A stretch of DNA of 26,979 nucleotides from an uncultured Caryophanales bacterium (GTDB lineage: Bacteria; Bacillota_I; Bacilli_A; RFN20; CAG-288), in the NCBI GenBank assembly GCA_937896065.1, contig CALBLI010000058.1, positions 1 to 26,979 of the forward strand. Direction: 5' to 3'. The notes under the pieces are model-generated. The model made no database searches, was not told the DNA's origin, and saw nothing but the letters and a program-made list of their open reading frames with translations. Shown in pieces: positions 17,969 through 25,872 of this stretch. Made by a program: the position numbers and the translations under genes. How positions within the stretch are numbered: the first letter of the stretch is position 1; every line of letters starts with the position of its first letter.

Positions 17969-18092
17969 ACATTAACAGCTGCTTATATTTACATTAATGT
18001 TTTTATTTTTTTGAAAGTAACATTTTATTTTTATGCTAAATTATTTTGCAAAAGTCAAATAAAATTAGTATTAAAAATATAACGTTTTTATA

Positions 18093-18121
18093 TTGTTTTA
18101 AACCTATATATTTTATATAAT
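18093..18121 (+). promoter_or_regulatory. Promoter of the jetABC operon
   Basis: TTGTTT (18093-18098), a 17-base spacer and a perfect TATAAT (18116-18121). Predicted start near 18128, leaving a leader of about 29 bases. The intergenic region 17956-18156 also serves the divergent minus-strand operon and is otherwise featureless AT-rich sequence. Confidence 0.6.
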
Positions 18122-18130
18122 TTATAGGTT
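18101..18130. promoter_or_regulatory. Inverted repeat bracketing the jetA -10 box
   Basis: Arms AACCTATA (18101-18108) and TATAGGTT (18123-18130) are perfect 8-base complements with centres 22 bases apart, about two helical turns. They flank the -10 hexamer exactly, a layout expected for a dimeric repressor operator. Confidence 0.45.
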
Positions 18131-18156
18131 ATTAAAGCACACTAGAGGTGACCAAT

Positions 18157-19674
18157 TTGCAAAATTTATTTGATAAAATACCTGGTGAATTATTTACACC
18201 ACTCACAAGCAGATATAAATCGGTTTATTCATATTGTTTGATTTCACTATATCGACTTTTTAGAACTCAAAAACAAGATGTCAAAAGAAGTGACTATGCT
18301 GACTTGCTTAAAAGTCAAAGCGAAGATATTCTTGCTCTTTTTAAATTACAATACAAAGAAATTGAAGATGAGTTAAATAAAGGCGATTACAACATCAATA
18401 AAAATGATGAAGAAAAAAAGGAAACTGAAGAAACTATATCCCATAATGATATTGAAAAATTAGATGACTTGAATGATAAAATCAATTACATAATTAGGAC
18501 TTTATCTTCAAGTGGTTGGTTTATCATTATGAAAATAAGTGCTAGCAAAGCTGAGAGGATTCTAATTCCAGCTTATTCTTTTAAATTCTTAAAATTATTG
18601 AATGATTTGACCACTGATTCTTCATCATATTTACCTATTGTTCATCAAACTTATGCTGAACTTAAAATGGAAGATGAAAAAGAAGATGATTACATGTATC
18701 GTGCCTTATTAAATGCGCGTGCTAATGCTGATACTATTGATTTATCTGTTATGCTTTTAAGACAGCAGATTCAAGTTTTTGGAAATCGACTTGATAATGT
18801 CTTTGATCCAAATCAAGTTTTAAAACAACATTTTGATGAATATCGAGTCGATATTTCAGATAAATATTATCATCCAATGAAGACTTTTGATTCACTTGGC
18901 TTATATGCTCAACCAACCATCACCATTTTATCATCATGGTTAACAAGTGAGAGAAAATTAACTCGACTTATTCTTGATGCTAAAACCGAGCCAATGAATA
19001 AAGACAAAGGCGAAGATATCTTAGCTAAAGAAATAATCAAAACTATTCAAGATATCATTGACATCTTTTCAAGACTTCAGAAAAACTTCAATGAAATTGA
19101 CAAAGCTAATGCTAAATATACCGAAGCTGTTCAAAAGAAAGTCAATTACTTATCATCAAGTGATAAGACCATCAAAGGTAAAATTGATAAAATCATTTTA
19201 ACAATGGCTAATGAGATCAAAAATAATTTAGCCTTATCTTATGATGAGATGCCTACTTTAGTTGCCGCCCGCGATTGTTTAAATATTAATCGTGCTGGTT
19301 TTATTGATTATGATTCAGTAACTCTTCCAATAAAGAGAACACTCATTAGCGATAGTGATCCTCTTCCAATGCAAGATGACTTAGACAGTGATGATTTCTT
19401 AGCTATCAGTGATAAATTGGATGAAGATTTAAATCGTTTCTCTGATTCAGCAATATTAGACTTTGTAAATAAACTGATTGCTGATAGAAAGAGTGCTAAT
19501 ACCGATGAAGTTTCCTTTGAAAATAATGATAATTTCATCTTGATGATACTTGCTATCTTAAAATCATCAATGGAATCAATCCCTTTTTCAATTGAGAAAC
19601 TCAAAGATATGATTGAACATGAAGGATACTATATGCCTTTATATGAATTTAAAAGAATTAAGGAGAAAAAATAG
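18157..19674 (+). CDS. jetA: Wadjet/MksF-like subunit JetA (kleisin-like)
   Basis: About 505 residues. The opening LFDKIPGELFTPLTSRYKSVYSYCLISLYRLF follows the JetA family start (DUF5716 type, 'LFDxIPExFFxxLxSxNxxxYxxxLxxLY'). In Wadjet systems JetA is the kleisin subunit that bridges the SMC heads, analogous to MksF/MukF. The protein is mostly helical and charged, with no membrane segments. I choose the TTG at 18157 because AGAGGTGA (18144-18151) lies five bases before it; the GTG at 18148 is inside that ribosome binding site and would leave none for itself. It is the first of three genes with two-base gaps, followed by jetB and the SMC-like jetC, which strongly supports the assignment. The type III label is my inference from the opening motif. 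Confidence 0.8.
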   Translation: MQNLFDKIPGELFTPLTSRYKSVYSYCLISLYRLFRTQKQDVKRSDYADLLKSQSEDILALFKLQYKEIEDELNKGDYNINKNDEEKKETEETISHNDIEKLDDLNDKINYIIRTLSSSGWFIIMKISASKAERILIPAYSFKFLKLLNDLTTDSSSYLPIVHQTYAELKMEDEKEDDYMYRALLNARANADTIDLSVMLLRQQIQVFGNRLDNVFDPNQVLKQHFDEYRVDISDKYYHPMKTFDSLGLYAQPTITILSSWLTSERKLTRLILDAKTEPMNKDKGEDILAKEIIKTIQDIIDIFSRLQKNFNEIDKANAKYTEAVQKKVNYLSSSDKTIKGKIDKIILTMANEIKNNLALSYDEMPTLVAARDCLNINRAGFIDYDSVTLPIKRTLISDSDPLPMQDDLDSDDFLAISDKLDEDLNRFSDSAILDFVNKLIADRKSANTDEVSFENNDNFILMILAILKSSMESIPFSIEKLKDMIEHEGYYMPLYEFKRIKEKK

Positions 19675-19676
19675 AT

Positions 19677-20351
19677 ATGTTTGAAGAAGAATATTCTAAA
19701 TTATCAAGAGGAGATAGAGACTTATTTAAGAAAGTCGTCAATATGCTTTTATACTCTTCTTTTATCACTAGAAAAGCATATGATAAGCAATTAAAAATAT
19801 TCAAAACTAATCCTTATTATATGTTTGTTGACACCAATTATTCTCTTTTTGAAGATTATTTATCTTTTATGGATGTTTCCATCAATAAAGATGATCAAGA
19901 TGGTGTCATTTATACTTCATCTGTTTCAGATTATTCACATATCAAGATTGATTTACCAACCACCCTTATCGCCTTTGCTTTGCGTTCTTATTATGAAGGT
20001 GAAGTATCTAAAAATCCAACTGAATCATTCATTTTGATGAATAATGTCCAAATAATGAATTTAGTAAATGAACTTGGTTTATCTAATTTAACTAAAAGAT
20101 TATCAGCTACTACCATCGCTTATTCTCTTTCTTATCTTACTTCTTATAATATTTTAAATAGATTTGTTGGTACTTACTCAGAACCATCATATTCATTTTA
20201 TATAACACCAGCTATAAGATACGTCATTTCCCCTGAAAAAATGAATATTTTATATAATTCAATTACTAAAACTGATGAAGATGAATATCAAAGTAGTGAA
20301 GATACAACTAATTCTGATAATAACATCTTTAAGATTGATAGTGAGGAGTAA
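19677..20351 (+). CDS. jetB: Wadjet/MksE-like subunit JetB
   Basis: A 224-residue soluble protein, mostly helical, with an acidic tail. Sequence alone gives only weak recognition: FKKVVNMLLYSSFITRKAYDKQ and a central region that could form winged-helix units fit JetB/MksE proteins, which are dimeric winged-helix subunits binding the kleisin. The identification rests mainly on position: it is the small middle gene between jetA and the SMC-like jetC, with a two-base gap on each side and its ribosome binding site (AAGGAGAAAA) inside the end of jetA. This gene order and these sizes match the Wadjet and MksFEB operons. Confidence 0.72.
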   Translation: MFEEEYSKLSRGDRDLFKKVVNMLLYSSFITRKAYDKQLKIFKTNPYYMFVDTNYSLFEDYLSFMDVSINKDDQDGVIYTSSVSDYSHIKIDLPTTLIAFALRSYYEGEVSKNPTESFILMNNVQIMNLVNELGLSNLTKRLSATTIAYSLSYLTSYNILNRFVGTYSEPSYSFYITPAIRYVISPEKMNILYNSITKTDEDEYQSSEDTTNSDNNIFKIDSEE

Positions 20352-20353
20352 AT

Positions 20354-23300
20354 ATGAAAAGTTTAATTAAATTACGTCTAATCAATTGGCATTATTTTGT
20401 AAATACTACTACTGATATTAGAAATCTCACATTCTTAACTGGCCCTAATGGTACTGGTAAATCAACTGTCATTGATGCTATTCAAATTCTTATTGAAGGT
20501 ACTACTAATCCTTCTAACTTTAATAAAGCAGCCAATGAAAAAGGAAAGAGTGGCCGTTCACTTTTAGGCTATTTAAAAGGTCAAGTAGGTATCAATGATG
20601 ATGGTTCTACTATCAGTGTAAGAAGTGGAAATTTTACTTCTTACATCGCTTTAGAAATTGAAGATGATGTTGAAAAGAAAATTTTCACTATCGGTGCTCT
20701 TTTTGATGTTGATAGCAAAGACAGTGTCTCTAAACACTATTTTTACCTTGATTCAAAGTTCCCTGAATGCGATTTTCAAATCAAGATTGATAATAAAACA
20801 ACTAGACCTATGCAATATAAAGAATTTGCAACTTATGTTAAAAGCAATTATAGCCATGGTCATTATCAATTTTTCGATACTGATATCGAATACCATGAAT
20901 TTACTAAAGTCGCTTTTGGAAACCTTCCTGATAAATATTTTACTTTATTTAAGCAAGCAGTCTCTTTTGCTCCAATTTCTGATTTATCAAAATTTATTAC
21001 TGAATATGTTTGTGATGCAGATTTAAATGTTGATATTACTTCAATGCAAAGTACTATTCAGCAATATAAAATTCTTGAAAGTGAAGCTAAAAGACTACGT
21101 GAGAAGCAAGAAAAACTTCAAAATATTCAGACCATTTATGATGATTATGTTGCCAATATTGATGAATATAATCTTTTAAATTATGTCGATCAAAGAGTCA
21201 AATATGAAGAAGCTAAAATCAAAGATGAGAAAGTCACTAAAGAGATTGAAAATTTAAATAATCGACTTTTATCTTTACAATCGCAAATTTATACTTTAGA
21301 TGAACAGAATGATGAACTCAATTCTTCTTTATCTTCCTATAATGCTAAAAAGTATCAAAGTGATAATTATCAAATAACTGAATCGCTTGCGAATAAAAAG
21401 AAAAACATCACTGAGCAGATTGTTTCTATTCAAATGCAAGTATCAAATGTCATGAATAAACTCACTAAATATGCTAATGACTATTATGATAACTGCTCAT
21501 CTTTTTATCGTTATTATGAAGACTTCAATTCTAATAAATTAGATGATTTGTCTGTCGCTTTTGATGAACTCAAAGATATCGTCAAAGAAGTAAGAGATTC
21601 AGCATCAATTATTAAAAATCAAGTTGATACTGATTCACTTGATTTTACATCTATCCAATTATTTAGAGATAATATGGATATATTAAAAAACAAAGTCATC
21701 TCTTTGCAAACCGTTGTCAATACTAAAATTGCCAATGTTTCTGGTAAAATCACTTCTATTCAATCACAACTCTCCAATATTTCATCAGGTAAAAAACCAT
21801 TTGATTTAGTCTTTGGACCTTTGTATGTTGAAATTAAAAATGCTCTAGAACAAGCATTAAAAAGCAGACATTCTGATGCTTATGTAAATACTTTCTGTGA
21901 TTTGATCGATATCAATAATCCTGAATGGACAACTGCCATTGAAGCATGCATTTATTCCCAAAAATTTAATTTCTTTGTCAATCCTCAATATTTTGAGGAA
22001 TCATTTATGATTTTCAAAGAGATCAGAAATAATTACATAAGACATATGGGAAGCTTTCCAAATAGCTTAGCTATTGTCGATACTAAAAAATTGATTGAAA
22101 GAAATTTTGATTGTGACTACAATTCAGTAGCTACTTTAATTGATACTAACGATGAAGGTGCTAGAGCTTATGCTAATTATCTTCTTGGTAAAATAAAGAT
22201 GTGCTACTCATTTGAAGAGGCACGAAATTCTGAAACTGGAATCGGTCTTCTTGCTGATTGTTCAGGGTATCGTTCTTTTGCAACATGGAATCTTGATGAA
22301 AGAAAAGGTAGACAAAGATTTATTGGTACAACTGTCTCAAGTGATTCACAAGCATTTTTAACTTCATCATTAAGAGATATGCAACAATTATATTCTCTTT
22401 ATACTGAACTAGCCGGTCAATTAGATCAATTAAGAGCTCTTGAAGTCATTTCTAAAGAAGAATTGAACACTTATCGTAATGACTTTGAGAAAGTCAGCAA
22501 TATCTCTGGTTTGAAAGCTAAAGTTGAAGATGTTGACAATCAAATTCATGATGCCGCCTATGGTGATATCAATGATATTGATGAACAAATTTCAGCTATC
22601 AATAGTGACTTATCTACCATTAAAAATGATAGAGATAATGCTATTTCAGAGATGGGTTCAATCAAAAATGAGCTTTCAAGACTCAATTCTGAAGTATTGC
22701 CATCTTGCAAAGAAACAATCGCTGAAACTAAAAAAGCACTTGAATTATATAATCAAAAAGATGTTAATGAAAAATATGATCCTTTCTTTAACAAACTGCT
22801 TGATGAACAACAGCTTACTCTGCCTCAAATTAGACAGCTTGTCACCAAGCAAATCACTCCATTAATGAATAAACAAAATTCTAATAGAAGCAGTTTGCAA
22901 CGTTTAAGAGCTGAATATTGTTCAACATATCATGTCAATTATCAGATTGGTAATTTTGATTCTAATGATGAATTTTCTAAAGCTCTTGAAGAAATCTCTA
23001 ATATCACTTTACCTGAATACGAAAGTAAAATTATCAAAGCTCACGCTGATTCTATCAAGGAATTTAAAGATGATTTCATCTATAAATTACGTGGAACAAT
23101 CGATTCCGTTTATGCACAAATAAATGATTTGAATCTTGCACTTGAACAAAATAACTTTGGACGTGATAAATATCAGTTTAAAGTCGCACCAAACAGAGAT
23201 TATCTTACTTACTATAATATGATTATGGACGATGATTTATTAAATCATGGTGATGCTGAGAGCATGTTTATGGAAAAATATAAAGTTACCATGAATGATT

Positions 23301-23908
23301 TGTTCGCTATGATTTCTGATTCATCAAATAAAGTTGGTGAAGAAAGGGAGCAAATTTTAAGGAATATCGCTTTATATACAAATTACACCACTTACTTGAC
23401 ATTTGATTTACTTGTCACTAGAGGTTTTGGTGACGATGCTAAAACTATCTCTTTAGGTAAATCATTTAAATCACAATCAGGTGGTGAGACTCAAAACCCA
23501 TTCTACATTGCAATCATTGCTTCATTTGCTTCAGTTACACGTGTTAATAACACTAAAGATTCAAATACCTTAAGACTTGTCATCTTTGATGAAGCTTTCT
23601 CAAAAATGGATTCAACTCGTATTATGAAGTCAACTGAATTATTAAAGCAATTTAAACTTCAAACTATTCTATCTACACCAAGTGAAAAACTTCGTGATAT
23701 TGCAAACTATGTCGACTTAATTTTAGTCACCATGCATAATGATAGAAGCAAGAAGAGTTCACTTGATACCTATCGTTCTAAAGCTGTTGAGGACAAATTT
23801 AAAAGTGAAGAACAGGCTATGTTAGAAAGTAAAACCAGTGATAAAGATTCACTAAGTAGTGATGAAATTACTAATTATGTGGAAGCTCATAATAAAGAAA
23901 ATAAGTGA
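20354..23908 (+). CDS. jetC: Wadjet SMC-like ATPase JetC (MksB-like)
   Basis: The 1184-residue motor of the complex, an SMC-family ATPase that extrudes DNA loops and in Wadjet systems senses small circular DNA. The N-terminal head has LTGPNGTGKSTVIDAIQ, with Walker A Gly30-Ser37. Coiled-coil heptads follow (about 215-470). A hinge-like globular segment (about 480-640) includes FDLVFGPLYVEIKNALEQAL, and a second coiled coil runs to about 900. The C-terminal head has the signature SQSGGE (1040-1045) and Walker B LRLVIFDEAF with Asp1079-Glu1080, as in the MukB/SbcC-like Walker B family. All ATPase motifs are intact, so the protein should be active. AGTGAGGAG precedes the ATG. No jetD follows; the next 640 bases hold only gene debris. 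Confidence 0.88.
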   Translation: MKSLIKLRLINWHYFVNTTTDIRNLTFLTGPNGTGKSTVIDAIQILIEGTTNPSNFNKAANEKGKSGRSLLGYLKGQVGINDDGSTISVRSGNFTSYIALEIEDDVEKKIFTIGALFDVDSKDSVSKHYFYLDSKFPECDFQIKIDNKTTRPMQYKEFATYVKSNYSHGHYQFFDTDIEYHEFTKVAFGNLPDKYFTLFKQAVSFAPISDLSKFITEYVCDADLNVDITSMQSTIQQYKILESEAKRLREKQEKLQNIQTIYDDYVANIDEYNLLNYVDQRVKYEEAKIKDEKVTKEIENLNNRLLSLQSQIYTLDEQNDELNSSLSSYNAKKYQSDNYQITESLANKKKNITEQIVSIQMQVSNVMNKLTKYANDYYDNCSSFYRYYEDFNSNKLDDLSVAFDELKDIVKEVRDSASIIKNQVDTDSLDFTSIQLFRDNMDILKNKVISLQTVVNTKIANVSGKITSIQSQLSNISSGKKPFDLVFGPLYVEIKNALEQALKSRHSDAYVNTFCDLIDINNPEWTTAIEACIYSQKFNFFVNPQYFEESFMIFKEIRNNYIRHMGSFPNSLAIVDTKKLIERNFDCDYNSVATLIDTNDEGARAYANYLLGKIKMCYSFEEARNSETGIGLLADCSGYRSFATWNLDERKGRQRFIGTTVSSDSQAFLTSSLRDMQQLYSLYTELAGQLDQLRALEVISKEELNTYRNDFEKVSNISGLKAKVEDVDNQIHDAAYGDINDIDEQISAINSDLSTIKNDRDNAISEMGSIKNELSRLNSEVLPSCKETIAETKKALELYNQKDVNEKYDPFFNKLLDEQQLTLPQIRQLVTKQITPLMNKQNSNRSSLQRLRAEYCSTYHVNYQIGNFDSNDEFSKALEEISNITLPEYESKIIKAHADSIKEFKDDFIYKLRGTIDSVYAQINDLNLALEQNNFGRDKYQFKVAPNRDYLTYYNMIMDDDLLNHGDAESMFMEKYKVTMNDLFAMISDSSNKVGEEREQILRNIALYTNYTTYLTFDLLVTRGFGDDAKTISLGKSFKSQSGGETQNPFYIAIIASFASVTRVNNTKDSNTLRLVIFDEAFSKMDSTRIMKSTELLKQFKLQTILSTPSEKLRDIANYVDLILVTMHNDRSKKSSLDTYRSKAVEDKFKSEEQAMLESKTSDKDSLSSDEITNYVEAHNKENK

Positions 23909-23928
23909 TTTAAAACTGACTATACATC

Positions 23929-24444
23929 GTGATTTGTTCATTTGTTTTAACTCTCACATCACTTTTACAACTTGCATCAAATAAGAGTATTACTAATAAT
24001 ATCTGCTTTACAAATAAAATTGTTGATAAAAAAACAATTAGAATAAATCTTTAATAATGCTACAAATAATTACAATTTTGAAAATTATGATTTGACTGAT
24101 AATAAAGATGAAACAAATTTAAAAAAGTACTTATATGATTTTAATGTTGATAACGATTTAATAGCTGATGTTCTTTCTTCAGATCTTGATTATAATTATG
24201 TCAGGTTTAGAAAATAATTTAATAATCCTGACACCAGTTTATCTTCATTAATTGATAGTTATAGTATGTTAAATAATAAGTTCTCATTAAATTTGATACT
24301 GCTACTGGTTGTTCATCAACCAATCAAGAACTATTACCAGTACATTGATTCACCATTTTTTATGATATTAACTGGAATAAGTGATTATGCATATAAAAGA
24401 AAGATAATGTACTTGTAGTACCCATAGGATATTTGAAAGATTAG
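23929..24444 (+). pseudogene. Decayed gene, possibly for a secreted or surface protein
   Basis: The 644 bases between jetC and the peptide cluster contain no intact gene, but broken coding stretches run on the plus strand. Frame 1 from a GTG at 23929 reads a signal-peptide-like MICSFVLTLTSLLQLASN until a stop at 24052. Frame 2 is then open from 24047 with a hydrophilic Asn/Asp-rich sequence (KKYLYDFNVDNDLIADVL) to a TAA at 24215, and continues open to 24418. A last piece, DNVLVVPIGYLKD, ends at a TAG at 24444 in another frame. Composition is coding-like, and at least one stop and two frame changes interrupt it. I do not recognise the protein; I see no Toprim-like acidic motifs, so nothing suggests a JetD remnant. 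Confidence 0.5.
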
Positions 24445-24465
24445 TAGAACTTAATGTAAGCGTTT

Positions 24466-24477
24466 AACATATATGTT
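24466..24477. promoter_or_regulatory. 12-bp palindrome upstream of the RiPP promoter
   Basis: AACATATATGTT is a perfect palindrome 25 bases before the -35 box of the peptide cluster, followed by a short T run. It may be an operator or a weak hairpin; at this AT content chance is possible. Confidence 0.25.
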
Positions 24478-24501
24478 TTTAGCATTTTAATACCCTTCAA
24501 C

Positions 24502-24529
24502 TTTACTTCATTAAAATTAGTGTTAGAAT
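24502..24529 (+). promoter_or_regulatory. Promoter of the RiPP cluster
   Basis: TTTACT (24502-24507), a 16-base spacer and extended -10 TGTTAGAAT with hexamer TAGAAT at 24524-24529. Predicted start near 24536, which puts the AAAGGAGGT ribosome binding site (24537-24545) at the very 5' end of the message. Confidence 0.6.
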
Positions 24530-24552
24530 TTTTCATAAAGGAGGTATTAATT

Positions 24553-24636
24553 ATGACTGTAGAGTACATTAGTAGTGAAGAAAATACAGAACTTTTTAAC
24601 CTTATTTGCGTTGGAAAGAACATAAAATGTGACTAG
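24553..24636 (+). CDS. RiPP precursor peptide, 27 residues
   Basis: A very short gene of 27 codons. It has the best-formed translation signals of the region: AAAGGAGGT at 24537-24545, seven bases, then ATG, and an extended -10 promoter just upstream. The N-terminal half is an acidic leader (MTVEYISSEENTELFN). The C-terminal half, LICVGKNIKCD, has two cysteines spaced C-x6-C, a Gly, two Lys and an Asn, the kind of core modified by radical SAM/SPASM enzymes. The radical SAM gene starts 18 bases after its stop and an exporter gene follows that. Three stop codons in a row (TAG TAG TAA) end it. I do not recognise the peptide family. The N-I-K-C stretch matches the N-x-x-C motif used in streptococcal beta-thioether RiPPs, but a chance match is possible in so short a peptide. 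Confidence 0.75.
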   Translation: MTVEYISSEENTELFNLICVGKNIKCD

Positions 24637-24654
24637 TAGTAACGTATAAACAAT

Positions 24655-25872
24655 ATGATATATTCAAAATATAATATATACGTTAATACAAAAAGTAATG
24701 GTTTACTTATCTATAATACATTGTATGGTAGAATAATTAAGCTAACTGAAGAATATTCTAAAAAACTTGATTTGAATCATATAGTAAATTCTTCTAAAGA
24801 AGTGATTGATTTTCTTTCTTCAAACAAGATGATTACAAGTGAAGAAGATGAAAATGAGAGATTAAAGCTTATTGAATCTAAATTTCTTAATAAAATTAAT
24901 TCAACTTTGTTTTTAACTTTAATTCCATCATTTAAATGTAACTTCAATTGCCCCTATTGCTATGAAAATCGTGCATCTAAAGATATGTTGTATGATTATG
25001 ATTACGATAACATTCTTAATGAAATTTCTTCTAGTAATATAAAGAACGTAAACATACAATTATTTGGAGGTGAACCATTACTTTTCTTAGATGATATTCT
25101 TTCATTTTTAGATAAATTGAAAGAAAAAGATGTTTCAATTTCTGGTGGAATAACAACAAATGGATACTTATTAAATGAAGAAACATTTATTAAACTATTA
25201 GCGTGTGGAATTAATTCATTTCAAATAACTATTGATGGAAATAAAGAATCACATAACAAAACTAGAAAATTAATTAATGGTGGTGAAACTTATTCCACAA
25301 TACTTAATAATTTAATAAATATCTCTCATAAAACTAATAAGTGCTCTATTACTATTAGGTGTAATATCGATAGTACAACTTGTATTCATAATTTCTTAAA
25401 AGATTATGAAAATAATTTCAAAAATGATAATAGATTTTCATTATTATTATATCCAGTAAGCAAATGGACTGAATCATTGAATTGTGAAAATTTAATTTCT
25501 AAAAAAGATTTGTTTAAAAAATATACAAAGTTTTTAAAAAGTGAACAAATAAAAGATGTTTATTTAACAACGTATATTGATGGTTTACTTTGTTGTGATC
25601 TACAATTTACAACATCACTTGCTTTACTTCCAAATGGCAAAATTGGATTCTGTACAATAGATTTCAATAAAAATGAACAAATTAGTATTAAAGATTGTTT
25701 TAGTAATCTAATAAATAATATACAAAATGAAGCTTCTCAAAAAAATGAATGTAAAAAATGTGTATTATATCCCAAATGTTTTGGATATGGTTGTAAAAAA
25801 AGAGACAAATTGAATCATTGTGATGATTTATTAAACAATATAAAATCATTTCTTTTGGAGTATTTTTTATGA
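24655..25872 (+). CDS. Radical SAM/SPASM peptide maturase
   Basis: A 405-residue enzyme likely to install cross-links, probably thioether or carbon-carbon, in the peptide encoded just upstream. An N-terminal domain (about 1-85, with YNIYVNTKSNGLLIYNTLYG) is of the type seen before the barrel in RiPP maturases and may bind the leader. The radical SAM motif is C95-x3-C99-x2-C102 (CNFNCPYC), which binds the SAM-cleaving 4Fe-4S cluster. LFGGEPLLF is the GGE motif and ITTNGYLL a further barrel motif. The C-terminal SPASM domain for auxiliary clusters has Cys333 (GFCTID), then C366-x2-C369-x5-C375-x4-C380 and Cys389. No good Shine-Dalgarno sequence precedes the ATG, so it is probably made at much lower level than the precursor. 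Its TGA stop overlaps the exporter start (ATGA). Confidence 0.9.
   Translation: MIYSKYNIYVNTKSNGLLIYNTLYGRIIKLTEEYSKKLDLNHIVNSSKEVIDFLSSNKMITSEEDENERLKLIESKFLNKINSTLFLTLIPSFKCNFNCPYCYENRASKDMLYDYDYDNILNEISSSNIKNVNIQLFGGEPLLFLDDILSFLDKLKEKDVSISGGITTNGYLLNEETFIKLLACGINSFQITIDGNKESHNKTRKLINGGETYSTILNNLINISHKTNKCSITIRCNIDSTTCIHNFLKDYENNFKNDNRFSLLLYPVSKWTESLNCENLISKKDLFKKYTKFLKSEQIKDVYLTTYIDGLLCCDLQFTTSLALLPNGKIGFCTIDFNKNEQISIKDCFSNLINNIQNEASQKNECKKCVLYPKCFGYGCKKRDKLNHCDDLLNNIKSFLLEYFL

Noticed and set aside
23903..23964. AAGTGAT / ATCACTT inverted repeat after jetC as a terminator
   Set aside because: Only seven base pairs with a 48-base loop; too weak to call.
24302..24342. Nested short inverted repeats (TACTGG/CCAGTA and TGGTTG/CAACCA) in the decayed gene
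   Set aside because: Arms are six bases each, there is no T tract and the surroundings look coding-derived; probably chance.
24441..24623. Minus-strand open frame of 60 codons upstream of the radical SAM gene
   Set aside because: It lies across the RiPP promoter and the precursor gene, which have clear signals on the other strand; it has no ribosome binding site of note.
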